Assembly: GCF_030944405.1 (NCBI RefSeq)
Contig: NZ_CP132339.1
Coordinates: 3,100,001-3,164,000, forward strand
From: Janthinobacterium sp. J1-1
GTDB taxonomy: Bacteria > Pseudomonadota > Gammaproteobacteria > Burkholderiales > Burkholderiaceae_D
Direction: 5' to 3'
DNA: 64,000 nucleotides
The notes below the pieces were generated by a model. That model saw nothing but the letters and a program-made list of their open reading frames with translations, was not told the DNA's origin and made no database searches. The position numbers were made by a program, and so were the translations under genes. Below are positions 47,555 through 56,495 of this stretch, piece by piece (the first letter of the stretch is position 1; every line of letters begins with the position of its first letter).

Positions 47555-47648
47555 TTATTGTAGCAAACTCCACCGTGCCGCGCTACTGCCGGGCAGCACA
47601 GGCTACAATGCGCGATCCGCACGCAACGTGCCTCCCCACAGGACTTCC

Positions 47649-48032
47649 ATGACCCGCGCCATTCTCGACGAAACCCAGATCCATCCCGCCGCCCGTGCCT
47701 CGATCGGCGGCAAGCATGGCGATATCGTGCGCGAAGTGCAGGCGGCGATTGCCGCGCATCAGGTGGTGGTGGTCGGCATGGCGCTCAATCCGTTTCCGCG
47801 CAAGGCGCGCAAGATCCTCGACGTGCTCGGCACGCCCTACCAGTATCTGCAATACGGCAGCTACCTGAACCAGTGGCACCGCCGCAACGCGCTCAAGATG
47901 TGGAGCGGCTGGCCGACTTTTCCGATGGTGTTCGTGAATGGCGTGCTGGTCGGCGGCGCCAGCGAGTTGCAGGCGCTGGTCGCATCCGGCGAATTGTCGG
48001 CCATGCTGGCAAAAAAAGTGCGCCAGTTTTAA
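47649..48032 (+). CDS. Glutaredoxin-fold protein lacking all cysteines
   Basis: 127 residues. The glutaredoxin pattern is recognisable: a beta strand VVVVGMAL, the active-site turn, helix KARKILDVLG, then the cis-proline segment WPTFPMVFVNGVLVGGASELQAL. However, the CPFC-type turn reads NPFP (47-50), and the protein has no cysteine anywhere. Thiol-disulfide activity is therefore impossible. A binding, scaffold or regulatory role is left open. The ATG at 47649 has a ribosome site (AGGA). Divergent from the fecI-type gene. Confidence 0.85.
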   Translation: MTRAILDETQIHPAARASIGGKHGDIVREVQAAIAAHQVVVVGMALNPFPRKARKILDVLGTPYQYLQYGSYLNQWHRRNALKMWSGWPTFPMVFVNGVLVGGASELQALVASGELSAMLAKKVRQF

Positions 48033-48124
48033 GCCGCCGCACGGCGAGTGATAATGCGAGAGATTTGCCCGCCGCCCTATTGCTTATAGTGAAGCTTTTC
48101 ATGCCGTAAGGCGAAAGGCGAGCG

Positions 48125-48865
48125 ATGGCGAATGACGAGGGCGTGCAAGGCAGGACGGGCAAGGGACTGATGGCGGCGTGCGCGCTGCTGTGCGTGGCGG
48201 CTGTGGCGCTGGCGGCCAGCTGGCAGGCCGGCGCGCTGGCCTTCCAGGCCAATTTTACGGCGCTGGTGCCGGGCATCTTCGGCTCGATGTTGCTGGTGGC
48301 CCTGTTTGTCGAGCGCATGATCGAAGTGTTCGTCTCGCTGTGGGCGCCGCCCGAAGTGGCGGCGCACCAGCAGGCCATCACCTGGTGGCAGGCCCAGCGC
48401 GGCCGCCTGAAGCGCCGCGTCAGCGATTTATTGGCCGAACTCAATGGCACGCCTGGCCCGCTGGACGACCGCAAGACCGCCATCGGCACGGCGCTGGACG
48501 ATGCGCGCCAGCAAATCGAGCAGGCCGACCTGAACGTCGACGCCGAGGAAAAAGCCCTGCTGCCCTACACCGTGGCGACCATCAAGGCCACCACCTGGGT
48601 CGGCCTGGCGCTGGGCATGATCACCTCGGCCGTGGGCTTCCGTTTCCTGTCGCAGATCATGGTGCTGACGCCGATTTCGGCGCCCGGCCTGCCGCTGTCG
48701 GTGCAGGATCAATACAGCGCCTTTATCGCCGTCGACGTGGTGCTGACAGGCGCCGTGCTGGCCGGCGGCAGCAAACTGGTGCATCAGATCTTCGGCGTCT
48801 ACGAGGCCTATACGACGGCGCTGTCCAAGGCGGCGCAGGCGAAAAGCGTGGCGTCTTCCAGCTAG
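48125..48865 (+). CDS. Membrane protein of unknown function
   Basis: 246 residues. Hydrophobic segments at about 15-32, 42-62, 155-178 and 197-217 suggest four membrane helices. Between the second and third is a soluble stretch of about 85 residues, rich in charged and Gln residues (QRGRLKRRVSDLLAEL; DDARQQIEQADLNVDAEEKALL) and probably coiled. A ribosome site (GGCGAG) lies just upstream. The stop shares a CTAG with the stop of the convergent DUF3820 gene. I do not recognise the family. Confidence 0.75.
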   Translation: MANDEGVQGRTGKGLMAACALLCVAAVALAASWQAGALAFQANFTALVPGIFGSMLLVALFVERMIEVFVSLWAPPEVAAHQQAITWWQAQRGRLKRRVSDLLAELNGTPGPLDDRKTAIGTALDDARQQIEQADLNVDAEEKALLPYTVATIKATTWVGLALGMITSAVGFRFLSQIMVLTPISAPGLPLSVQDQYSAFIAVDVVLTGAVLAGGSKLVHQIFGVYEAYTTALSKAAQAKSVASSS

Positions 48866-49095
48866 TCCTGTTGGCGTTTCCAGCTTGGCGGCCTGAGCGG
48901 ATCGAGCAGGCCGCGCAGGTCGTTGTGATCGAGCTCGTACATCAGCGCAATCAAACTGCCCAGTTCGCCCGAGGGGAAACCCTCGCGCGCGAACCAGCCC
49001 AGGTAATGGCCGGGCAGGTCGGCCAGCAGCCGTCCCTGATACTTCCCATATGGCATTTCGCGCGTCAGCAGCAGCGCCAGTTTGTCTGAATTCAT
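48862..49095 (-). CDS. DUF3820 family small protein
   Basis: 77 residues. MPYGKYQGRLLADLPGHYLGWFAREGFPSGELGSLIALMYELDHNDL fits DUF3820, small soluble proteins of unknown role, some annotated as putative quorum-regulated virulence factors. No signal peptide. Overlaps the convergent membrane protein gene by 4 nt through a shared CTAG. Confidence 0.85.
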   Translation of the reverse strand: MNSDKLALLLTREMPYGKYQGRLLADLPGHYLGWFAREGFPSGELGSLIALMYELDHNDLRGLLDPLRPPSWKRQQD

Positions 49096-49218
49096 GCGGC
49101 CATTCTAGCAGATCGCCGCATTGTTGAGATTGGCGCAAGTATCTTCTGCTCAATGAGGTATTTTTCGAAACAAAGAAAACTCCGATACTGCGTGCTATCA
49201 ACTTTATCGGAGTGTTCC

Positions 49219-50436
49219 ATGTTCAATATCCCCATTGCCCTGCTGGCGCTGACCATCAGCGCCTTTGCCATCGGCACCACCGAGTTTGTCATTGTCGGGC
49301 TGCTGCCCACCATCGCGCAGGACCTGGGCGTGAACCTGCCGTCGGCTGGTTTGCTGGTCAGCCTGTACGCGCTGGGCGTGGCCATCGGCGCGCCGGTGCT
49401 CACCGCCCTGACCGGCAAGGTGCCGCGCAAGACCTTGCTCTTGACCCTGATGGTGCTGTTCACCCTCGGCAACTTGCTGGCCTGGAAGGCGCCCGGCTAT
49501 GAAACCCTGGTGATCGCCCGCATCCTGACGGGCCTGGCGCACGGCGTGTTCTTCTCGATCGGCTCGACCATCGCCACCTCGCTGGTGCCGAAGGAAAAAG
49601 CCGCCAGTGCGATCGCCATCATGTTTACGGGACTGACCGTGGCGCTGGTGACCGGCGTGCCGCTGGGTACCTTTATCGGCCAGCATTTCGGCTGGCGCGA
49701 AACCTTCCTGGCCGTTTCCGCGCTGGGCCTGGTCGCCTTTGTCGGCAGCCTGCTGTATGTGCCGTCGACCATCGCGCACAGCAAACCGGCATCCCTGCTG
49801 CAACAGGTGCAAGTGCTGGGCCAGCCGCGCCTGCTGCTGGTGTACGCCATGACGGCGGTCGGCTACGGCGGCTCGTTCATCGCCTTCACTTACCTGGCGC
49901 CCATCCTGCAGCAAGTGTCCGGCCTGGGCGCGAACGCCGTCGGCCTGGTGATGCTGGTGTACGGCGTGTCGGTCGCGTTCGGCAATATCTGGGGCGGCAA
50001 GCTGGCCGACCAGCGCGGCCCGGTCGCCGCATTGAAATTGATCTTTTTGCTGCTCGCCGCGGTATTGCTGCTGCTGACCTTTACCGCGCCGCATCCGGTG
50101 CTGGTGGTCATCACCGTGCTGCTGTGGGGCGCCGTCGCCTTCGGTAACGTGGCTGGCCTGCAAGTGTACGTGGTGCGGCAAGCGGAACACTTCACGCCGC
50201 GCGCCGTCGATGTCGCCTCGGGCCTGAATATCGCCGCCTTCAACCTGGGCATCGCCGGCGGCGCATGGGGTGGCGGCCTGATCGTCGAACACCTGGGCCT
50301 GGTCCATACCGGCTGGATTGGCGCGCTGGTGGTGCTGGGGGCGTTCGGCCTGACGGCGCTGAGCGGACGGCTCGATCGCAAGAATCCGATACCGGTACGT
50401 GTCGGCGAAAAGTCGATTCATGCGGCCGGCCATTGA
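49219..50436 (+). CDS. MFS transporter (DHA1 family), paralogue of the one at 42295
   Basis: 405 residues with about 12 helices. AFAIGTTEFVIVGLLPTIAQDLGV, KVPRKTLLL and ARILTGLAHGVFFSIGSTIATSLVP align with the paralogue at 42295. The ATG at 49219 has a ribosome site (CGGAG); the upstream in-frame ATG at 49153 adds 22 residues before the first helix and is rejected. It has no adjacent regulator. The exported substrate is unknown. Confidence 0.92.
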   Translation: MFNIPIALLALTISAFAIGTTEFVIVGLLPTIAQDLGVNLPSAGLLVSLYALGVAIGAPVLTALTGKVPRKTLLLTLMVLFTLGNLLAWKAPGYETLVIARILTGLAHGVFFSIGSTIATSLVPKEKAASAIAIMFTGLTVALVTGVPLGTFIGQHFGWRETFLAVSALGLVAFVGSLLYVPSTIAHSKPASLLQQVQVLGQPRLLLVYAMTAVGYGGSFIAFTYLAPILQQVSGLGANAVGLVMLVYGVSVAFGNIWGGKLADQRGPVAALKLIFLLLAAVLLLLTFTAPHPVLVVITVLLWGAVAFGNVAGLQVYVVRQAEHFTPRAVDVASGLNIAAFNLGIAGGAWGGGLIVEHLGLVHTGWIGALVVLGAFGLTALSGRLDRKNPIPVRVGEKSIHAAGH

Positions 50437-50472
50437 GGCCATAGCGTACGGCTGCCGTTTTTTCCGTGTCCG

Positions 50473-50506
50473 GCTTGATGATCATGCCGTTGTCAGGTCA
50501 TCAAGC
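50473..50506. other. Inverted repeat upstream of the second PhoX-family gene
   Basis: GCTTGATGA and TCATCAAGC form a perfect 9-bp inverted repeat with a 16-nt loop, 84 nt before the gene start. It could be an operator or the end of the MFS transcript. A short ACGG-CTG-CCGT stem with a T-run at about 50452-50463 just before it may be a weak MFS terminator. Confidence 0.45.
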
Positions 50507-50589
50507 TGAAATATTTGTCCTCTATGATCCGACCTCGTCTTCACGCTGGTCTGTCCCACGATATTTATTTATAACGGAAGAAACAAAAA

Positions 50590-52590
50590 ATGTCGAATTA
50601 CGCTCCTGAGTCCACCCGCCGCCGCCTGTTGCAACTGTTCGCCGGTGCCCCCATGCTGCCGCTTGCCGGCCTGACCGGTGTCAGCGCCTTGCTGTCCGGC
50701 TGCGGCGGCAGCTCGGATAACGACCTGCCTCCGGTGACCACGCCAGTCACGCCCACCGCGACGTTTACCACGGCCGAATTCACCGGCATGGCCGCACCAG
50801 CCGCCAGTTCGCCTGCCGCACTGGCCACCACCACCGTCGGCTCCAAGCTCAAGGTCAATTTCAGCGATGGCAGCAGCAACAGCTATAACCTGGCGTACCA
50901 GCCATTCTTCCTGACCGGTGACCGCGTGCCGGATGGCAAGGGCGGCACCGTGATCGCGGGCGGCTATGTCGACATCAAGAACCAGCCCATCATCGACAGT
51001 TCGGTGGCAGGCAGGGAGCGCCAGTTCTTCTCGGACTCGCCGGACGGCAGCTCGATGCTGACGGTGGCCAACCCTACCGTGACCGGCATCAAGGGCAAGC
51101 CGGTGTTTGCCGTGGTGCAGTTTGAATACAACTCGCTGAACCAGGCCGGCGCGTCCACCTACGGCACCTTGCCGTCGCCGATCGCCGTGCTGACCCTGGA
51201 CCAGGACCAGACCACCGGCAAGCTGTCGATGGTGAAATACCACAATGTCGATACCTCGTCCGTCAAGGGCCTGTGGATCACCTGCGGCGCCAGCCTGTCA
51301 CCATGGAACACCCACCTGTCGAGCGAAGAGTACGAGCCCGATGCCTTCGACCAGGGCCTGGGTGGCCAGACCCTGGCCGTGCTCAAGGAGTTCAGCAAGA
51401 ACGTCTTCGGCAACACCGCCACCGCCAATCCGTACGACTACGGCCACCTGCCAGAGGTTTCCGTGAATCCGGACGGCACCGGCAGCATCAAGAAGCACTA
51501 CTGCCTGGGCCGCTACTCGCGCGAACTGGTGCAGGTCATGCCCGACCAGCGCACCATCCTGGGCGGCGATGATTACACCAATGGCGGCCTGTTCATGTTC
51601 GTGGCCGACAAGGCCGCCGACCTGGCGGCAGGCGGCACCCTGTACGTCGCCAAATACACGACGCAGCTGACCGAGACCACCACCGGCAAGCTGCAATGGG
51701 TCAAGCTGGGCCGTGGCACGCACGCCGAGATCAAGGCGCTGGTCGACGGCGGCATCAAGGCCACCGACATCATGGATTCGACCCTGACCGATCCGAACGA
51801 CACCAGCTACACGAAGATCGTGCTGAACAAGAAAACCGCCTGGGTCCGCGTCAAGGCCGGCCAGGAAAAAGCCGCCGCCTTCCTGGAAACCCACCGCTAC
51901 GCAGCCCTCAAGGGCGGCAGCATGGCTTTCACCAAGAACGAAGGCACGACGGTCAACGCCAAGGACAAGATCGCCTATTCGGCCTACGCCAATATCCAGG
52001 ACTCGATGGTCGAGGGCGGTTCGGGCTACGTGGCCGGCCACAACGTCAAGTTCAAGAAACTGGTGGCGGGCGGCGTCGTGTCGCACAAGCTGGCCGGTGG
52101 CCAGAAGGATGACACCGGCGCGGCCATCGACAGCGAATGGGTACCGAGCGAGTCGACCGTGCTGCTGGCAGGCGAAGACATCGCCGGCGACGCCCTGGGC
52201 AACACCGCCAATCCGGACAAGATCGCCAGCCCCGACAACCTGAAGTTCTCGGAAAAACTGCGCACCCTGTTTATCGGCGAAGACAGCGGCAACCACCTGA
52301 ACAACTTCCTGTGGGGCTACAACGTCGACACCAAGAAACTGGAACGCCTGCTGTCGTGCCCGGCCGGCGCGGAATCGACCGGCCTGCACGCGGTCGACGA
52401 AATCAATGGCTGGACCTACGTGATGAGCAACTTCCAGCACCCGGGCGACGAGTGGAACCGCTTCCCGACCTTGCCATCGGCGCTGAAGGACCAGATCAAC
52501 ATCATGATCAACACCAACTACAACAACAAGTTCAGTGGCGCGGTCGGCTACCTGACGGCGGAGTTGTCGCAGGTGAAACTGTCGAAATAA
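50590..52590 (+). CDS. PhoX/DUF839-family protein, Tat-exported
   Basis: 666 residues. The N-terminus STRRRLLQLF followed by a hydrophobic stretch ending LLSGCGG is a twin-arginine signal with a possible lipobox. The PhoX-like propeller is indicated by C232 in ITCGASLSPWNTHLSSEEYEPDAF, EVSVNPDGTGSIKKHYCLGRYSRE and GGDDYTNGGLFMFVADKAADL. It is a distant paralogue of the phoX at 33548, but the region around its cysteine diverges and no convincing Pho box lies upstream. Phosphatase activity is likely but less certain. A terminator follows. Confidence 0.87.
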   Translation: MSNYAPESTRRRLLQLFAGAPMLPLAGLTGVSALLSGCGGSSDNDLPPVTTPVTPTATFTTAEFTGMAAPAASSPAALATTTVGSKLKVNFSDGSSNSYNLAYQPFFLTGDRVPDGKGGTVIAGGYVDIKNQPIIDSSVAGRERQFFSDSPDGSSMLTVANPTVTGIKGKPVFAVVQFEYNSLNQAGASTYGTLPSPIAVLTLDQDQTTGKLSMVKYHNVDTSSVKGLWITCGASLSPWNTHLSSEEYEPDAFDQGLGGQTLAVLKEFSKNVFGNTATANPYDYGHLPEVSVNPDGTGSIKKHYCLGRYSRELVQVMPDQRTILGGDDYTNGGLFMFVADKAADLAAGGTLYVAKYTTQLTETTTGKLQWVKLGRGTHAEIKALVDGGIKATDIMDSTLTDPNDTSYTKIVLNKKTAWVRVKAGQEKAAAFLETHRYAALKGGSMAFTKNEGTTVNAKDKIAYSAYANIQDSMVEGGSGYVAGHNVKFKKLVAGGVVSHKLAGGQKDDTGAAIDSEWVPSESTVLLAGEDIAGDALGNTANPDKIASPDNLKFSEKLRTLFIGEDSGNHLNNFLWGYNVDTKKLERLLSCPAGAESTGLHAVDEINGWTYVMSNFQHPGDEWNRFPTLPSALKDQINIMINTNYNNKFSGAVGYLTAELSQVKLSK

Positions 52591-52629
52591 GCTGCCGCAT
52601 CTGATGCCGGCGTGAACCGGCAGGCAAGT

Positions 52630-52668
52630 AAAAAAGCGCCCGTCTTCGCAAGGAGACGGGCGCTTTGC
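52630..52668. terminator. Terminator after the second PhoX-family gene
   Basis: AAAGCGCCCGTCT and AGACGGGCGCTTT form a 13-bp perfect stem around an 8-nt loop. The T-run is short on the plus strand (three T) and longer on the minus strand (six T). Confidence 0.85.
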
Positions 52669-52792
52669 TGTATGCACGCCGCTGGCTTTTTTGTCGCGGC
52701 GGCTCAGGTTGGCGATCTTTGTTTGGATTTTTGAAACTTTATCGGGTCCTGGCGGTCAAATTACTGTTGATGTTTTGGTTTGACTGACAGCA

Positions 52793-54535
52793 ATGGCATA
52801 TAAAAACAATGCTGCCTTTGGCGGCAACTGCAAGATGTCGGCAAGCATGGCCGCCCTGGTGGCGTCCGGTGAACCGAGCTCTGCCTTGAGAGCGCGGTTG
52901 GGGCCAGCGGCAGGCAAAAAAAGTGGCGTTTCTGTATTGAGTTATCACGTCTTTGTCCGCTGCAGCACGACCGAAGCAACATCGATTGCCAGCATACCGT
53001 TGGCAAAAGGCAGGGGCGAGGTAATGACGGCAATTGTGCCGTCCGCGAGCCTGTCGGACTTTATCGCTGATGAGCGGGTAACGCGGGTATCGGCACCCAA
53101 GCGTCTGTGGCCACTGATGGACATTGCATCGCCATTGATCGGTGTGCCGCAATTTGCAGACAAGTACAAGGTGTCAGGAAAAGGCGTCATTATTGGCATC
53201 GTCGATACCGGCATGGATATCAGCCATGAAGCCTTTGCGGGGCGGGTGTTGAAGATATGGGATCAGGAAATCGCGGGGCCGGGACCAGGAACAGGCTTCA
53301 GCAAGCTTGGAACGATACTGACCGGTGAGGCCATGGCGGCCAGCAAAGACGTGCATGGACATGGCACGCATGTCGCCGGCATCGCAGGCGGTGCCGGATC
53401 AATCTACGGCGGCATCGCGCCAGAGACGTGCTACCTGATCGTCAAGACCAACTTCCAGACCAGCGCCGTCGTGGAAGGGGTGCGCTGGATATTCAGCGAG
53501 GCAGAAAAACTCGGCCGTGCCTGCGTGGTCAACCTGAGTCTGGGTGGACACTTTGGCAGCCATGATGGCGAGGACGACACCAGTATCGGCATCAGCGACG
53601 AATGCAGGGAGGGGCGCCTGGTGGTTGCGTCTGCCGGCAATGAGGGCCGCGCGCCGATACATGCCCGTAAAGAGGTCGGGGCAGGGCCGCCGACACGGTT
53701 TGAGCTGGCAGTGAAACCCGGCACGTCTCCTGCGGGGGCGCCGCCATTGATACTGAATGGCTGGTATGGCGGTGCGGCCAGGTGTGAAACAAGGTTGCAC
53801 AGTCCCACTGGCAAAAAAACGTCATGGCAAGGATTGATCGGCAAGGACCCAGCCGCAAAATCTTACTATCTTGGAAATGACAAGGTCGTCATTTCCACGC
53901 CGGACGCACTGGCGCCCAATGGTGACAGGCAGTTTTTGATGGAAATCTTTGGCGATGCTGATGCGATCCAGGAAGGAACATGGGTGCTGGAAGTACGGCT
54001 GAAATCGGGCAAGGCGAGCGCTGTTGATGTATGGCTGGTGCTCGATCCGGAGGGGCCTGGTGCGGCGGAATTCATGGCGCCGGTCCGTGATACCTTGATC
54101 GGCGCGCCGGGAGCGGCGCATGAAGCGGTGACCGTTGCTTCCTACACCAGTCGCAATCAATGGAATGACCTGTCCGGAGCATCCGTGTCGGTCGGATTGG
54201 CGCTGCATTCGGTGTCTGAATTCAGCAGCCCCGGACCGCTGCGCGGTGGCAGGTTGAAACCTGACGTCACCGCGCCAGGAGCGATGATTGCTTCCTGCTC
54301 CTCATCTGACTCATCGGTAGACCCCAACGATCTTGTTGCAGGAAACTATAGAATGATGGCGGGCACCAGCATGGCGGCACCGGTGGTGACCGGGTTGCTG
54401 GCCTTGTTTTTGGAAAGCCATCCAAAAGCAACACCGAGCGTGGCAAAAGAGTGGCTTAAAAAAAATTCGTGCGTGCCGCATGCCGACTCCGGGACGCATG
54501 ATATAAAGTGGGGCTATGGCCTAGTCAAGGTGTAA
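52793..54535 (+). CDS. S8 (subtilisin-type) serine protease with propeptide-like N-terminus
   Basis: 580 residues. The catalytic triad is complete: D138 (IGIVDTGMDISH), H190 (GHGTHVAG) and S526 (AGTSMAAP). A large insert (about 255-430) separates the second and third motifs, as in fervidolysin- or C5a-peptidase-like members. There is no signal peptide. Residues about 47-112 have the beta-alpha-beta pattern of an I9-like propeptide (SYHVFVRCS...MTAIVPSASLSDFIADERVTRVSAPKRL). GC is visibly lower than the surroundings and the ribosome site is weak. The next gene starts 3 nt after the stop. Likely an acquired cytoplasmic or non-classically exported protease. Confidence 0.9.
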   Translation: MAYKNNAAFGGNCKMSASMAALVASGEPSSALRARLGPAAGKKSGVSVLSYHVFVRCSTTEATSIASIPLAKGRGEVMTAIVPSASLSDFIADERVTRVSAPKRLWPLMDIASPLIGVPQFADKYKVSGKGVIIGIVDTGMDISHEAFAGRVLKIWDQEIAGPGPGTGFSKLGTILTGEAMAASKDVHGHGTHVAGIAGGAGSIYGGIAPETCYLIVKTNFQTSAVVEGVRWIFSEAEKLGRACVVNLSLGGHFGSHDGEDDTSIGISDECREGRLVVASAGNEGRAPIHARKEVGAGPPTRFELAVKPGTSPAGAPPLILNGWYGGAARCETRLHSPTGKKTSWQGLIGKDPAAKSYYLGNDKVVISTPDALAPNGDRQFLMEIFGDADAIQEGTWVLEVRLKSGKASAVDVWLVLDPEGPGAAEFMAPVRDTLIGAPGAAHEAVTVASYTSRNQWNDLSGASVSVGLALHSVSEFSSPGPLRGGRLKPDVTAPGAMIASCSSSDSSVDPNDLVAGNYRMMAGTSMAAPVVTGLLALFLESHPKATPSVAKEWLKKNSCVPHADSGTHDIKWGYGLVKV

Positions 54536-54538
54536 ATC

Positions 54539-54820
54539 ATGAACATTGCAAAGTTTGATGCCGCTCTGAACTCGCGGTTGGTTCAGCAGCGCGATCAGGA
54601 GGTCAATGTTTCCGTGCGCTTACGTTCCCAACTGACGCCTGAGGAAGTGACGCGGCTGCAAGCGATGGGGCTGGATGATGCGGATACAAGACGGCGAGTG
54701 CTGTTTGGCACCTTGTCGCCCAAGTCCTTGGCCTTGTTGGCAACGCTGGACAAGGTCGCACAATTGTCCCTGGTGCAGCAGATGACACCTCATTTAGTTC
54801 ACGGAAAGATCGGCATCTAG
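54539..54820 (+). CDS. Small partner of the S8 protease, possible propeptide-like inhibitor
   Basis: 93 residues, soluble, no cysteine and no signal peptide. Residues about 21-88 (VNVSVRLRSQLTPEEVTRLQAMG...RRVLFGTLSPKSLALLATLDKVAQLSL) have the same strand-helix-strand-helix-strand rhythm as the protease's own residues 47-112. Both end in SLxxxxAxxxxV-type patterns. It starts 3 nt after the protease stop, so the two are almost certainly co-translated. By analogy with I9 propeptides acting in trans, an inhibitor, chaperone or immunity role is inferred. I do not recognise a named family. Confidence 0.65.
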   Translation: MNIAKFDAALNSRLVQQRDQEVNVSVRLRSQLTPEEVTRLQAMGLDDADTRRRVLFGTLSPKSLALLATLDKVAQLSLVQQMTPHLVHGKIGI

Positions 54821-54961
54821 CGTCCCGAGCTTATCTCGGAGGCATGGCTGGCAGGACGGTGCGTGTGATATTGCCGCGCCATGTACTGGCTTGGCCGCAA
54901 TTTCTTCCAGCGCGCGGCTTTCCTGTATATTTGCGCCCCTGTCCGTTTTGCTTGCGCCCTC

Positions 54962-56440
54962 ATGTCCCCCGCCATCCTGTTTTCCGTCGTCCTCGCCTAT
55001 TTCCTGATCCTGCTGGCCGTCGCTTGGCGCACCTCGCGCCATGCCACCAATGACAGCTTTTTTATCGGTAACAAGGACAGCAACTGGATGCTGGTCGCGT
55101 TCGGCATGGTGGGCACGACGCTCACGGGCGTGACGTTTATCAGCGTGCCGGGTGCGGTGGGGCGCGACGGTTTTGGCTATGTGCAGCTGATGATCGGCTA
55201 TGTGCTGGGCTACCTGGCCATCACGTTTATTCTGCTGCCGCTGTATTACCGGCTGCAACTGACGTCGATTTACCGCTACCTGGAGCTGCGGCTGGGGCGG
55301 CGCTCCTACCAGAGCGGGGCGGCGTTTTTTATCCTGTCGCGGCTGCTGGGGGCGACGGCGAGGCTGTATCTGGTGGTCAATATCCTGCAGACGACCATCC
55401 TCGACAGCCTGGGCGTGCCGTTCTGGGCCACCGCCTCGGTGGTGCTGCTGCTGATTCTGCTGTACACCTACGAGGGTGGCGTGAAAACCATCGTCTGGAC
55501 CGATACCTTGCAGACGGCCTGCATGCTGGCCGGCCTGGTGATCTGCAGCGTGTTTTTGCTGCGCGAGATGGATCTTTCCGTGATCGACAGCCTCGAGCGC
55601 ATGCGCGCGCAGGGGCTGGCGCGCATGTTCACGCTGGACCCGGACAGCCCGGCCTATGTGTGGAAGCATATCGTGGCCGGCATGTTCATCACGATCGCGA
55701 TGACGGGCATGGACCAGGAGATGATGCAGAAGAATATCTCGGTGCGCACCCTGCGTGATTCTCAGAAAAACATGCTGAGCCTGACGGTGGTGCTGACCGG
55801 CGTGCTGCTGCTGTTTTTGTTCCTCGGTGGCCTGCTGCATTTGTATGCGCCTTTGGCGGGCGTGACGGCGACCGGAGATAAACTGTTTCCGGCCGTGGTG
55901 CTGGGGCATTTCCCGGCGGTTGTGCAGCTGATCTTTTTCATCGCCCTGATTTCCGCCCTGTTCCCCAGCGTCGACGGCGCGCTGACGGCGCTGACCTCGA
56001 CTTTTTGCATCGATATCCTGGGCCTGCAGCGCAGGAGCGATTTGCATCCTGCCACGCAGATGCGCTGGCGCCGCCGCGTGCACCTGGGGTTTGCCGCGCT
56101 GTTCCTGCTCCTGATCATGGCGTTCAAGTGGATGGACAGCCCCAGCATGATAGTCGTGATCCTGAAACTGGCCAGCTATACCTATGGGCCGCTGCTGGGA
56201 CTGTTCGCATTTGGCCTGCTCAGCCGGCGCGGCGTGCGCGACCGCTGGGTGCCGGTGGTGGCGGTGGCCGGGCCGCTGTTGTGCGCGCTGGTCGAGCAGG
56301 AGCAGGCGCTGCTGTTCGCGCATTACCGCATCGGCCTGGAACTGCTGATATTGAACGGTGGACTGGTGCTGGCCGGGCTGTTTTTGATCTCCACGCCGGC
56401 GCAAAAGGGTGGGGTGCAGTTGCCAAAACAAGACTATTGA
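54962..56440 (+). CDS. Sodium:solute symporter family transporter
   Basis: 492 residues with about 13 helices (SSS family, LeuT fold). DSFFIGNKDSNWMLVAFGMVGTTLTGVTFISVPGAVG and LGATARLYLVVNILQTTI are typical, as is the late ALISALFPSVDGALTALTSTFCIDI, which carries the family's sodium-site serine/threonine region. Start placed at 54962 (MSPAILFSVV); an ATG at 54881 would add 27 residues. The solute is unknown. Followed by sppA 55 nt later. Confidence 0.88.
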   Translation: MSPAILFSVVLAYFLILLAVAWRTSRHATNDSFFIGNKDSNWMLVAFGMVGTTLTGVTFISVPGAVGRDGFGYVQLMIGYVLGYLAITFILLPLYYRLQLTSIYRYLELRLGRRSYQSGAAFFILSRLLGATARLYLVVNILQTTILDSLGVPFWATASVVLLLILLYTYEGGVKTIVWTDTLQTACMLAGLVICSVFLLREMDLSVIDSLERMRAQGLARMFTLDPDSPAYVWKHIVAGMFITIAMTGMDQEMMQKNISVRTLRDSQKNMLSLTVVLTGVLLLFLFLGGLLHLYAPLAGVTATGDKLFPAVVLGHFPAVVQLIFFIALISALFPSVDGALTALTSTFCIDILGLQRRSDLHPATQMRWRRRVHLGFAALFLLLIMAFKWMDSPSMIVVILKLASYTYGPLLGLFAFGLLSRRGVRDRWVPVVAVAGPLLCALVEQEQALLFAHYRIGLELLILNGGLVLAGLFLISTPAQKGGVQLPKQDY

Positions 56441-56495
56441 TGTGGTTTTAAGTTATATTGATTTTTTCAGCTCACCCTCTACGGAGCATCAATCA

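Noticed and set aside
47019..47573. Longer sigma factor with a start at 47573.
   Set aside because: The extra 16 residues do not resemble the family and would be encoded by the Fur box.
50473..50560. Possible Pho box upstream of the second PhoX-family gene (TGATCAT-GCCG-TTGTCAG).
   Set aside because: The heptamers match the consensus at only 4 and 5 of 7 positions and no third heptamer is in phase.
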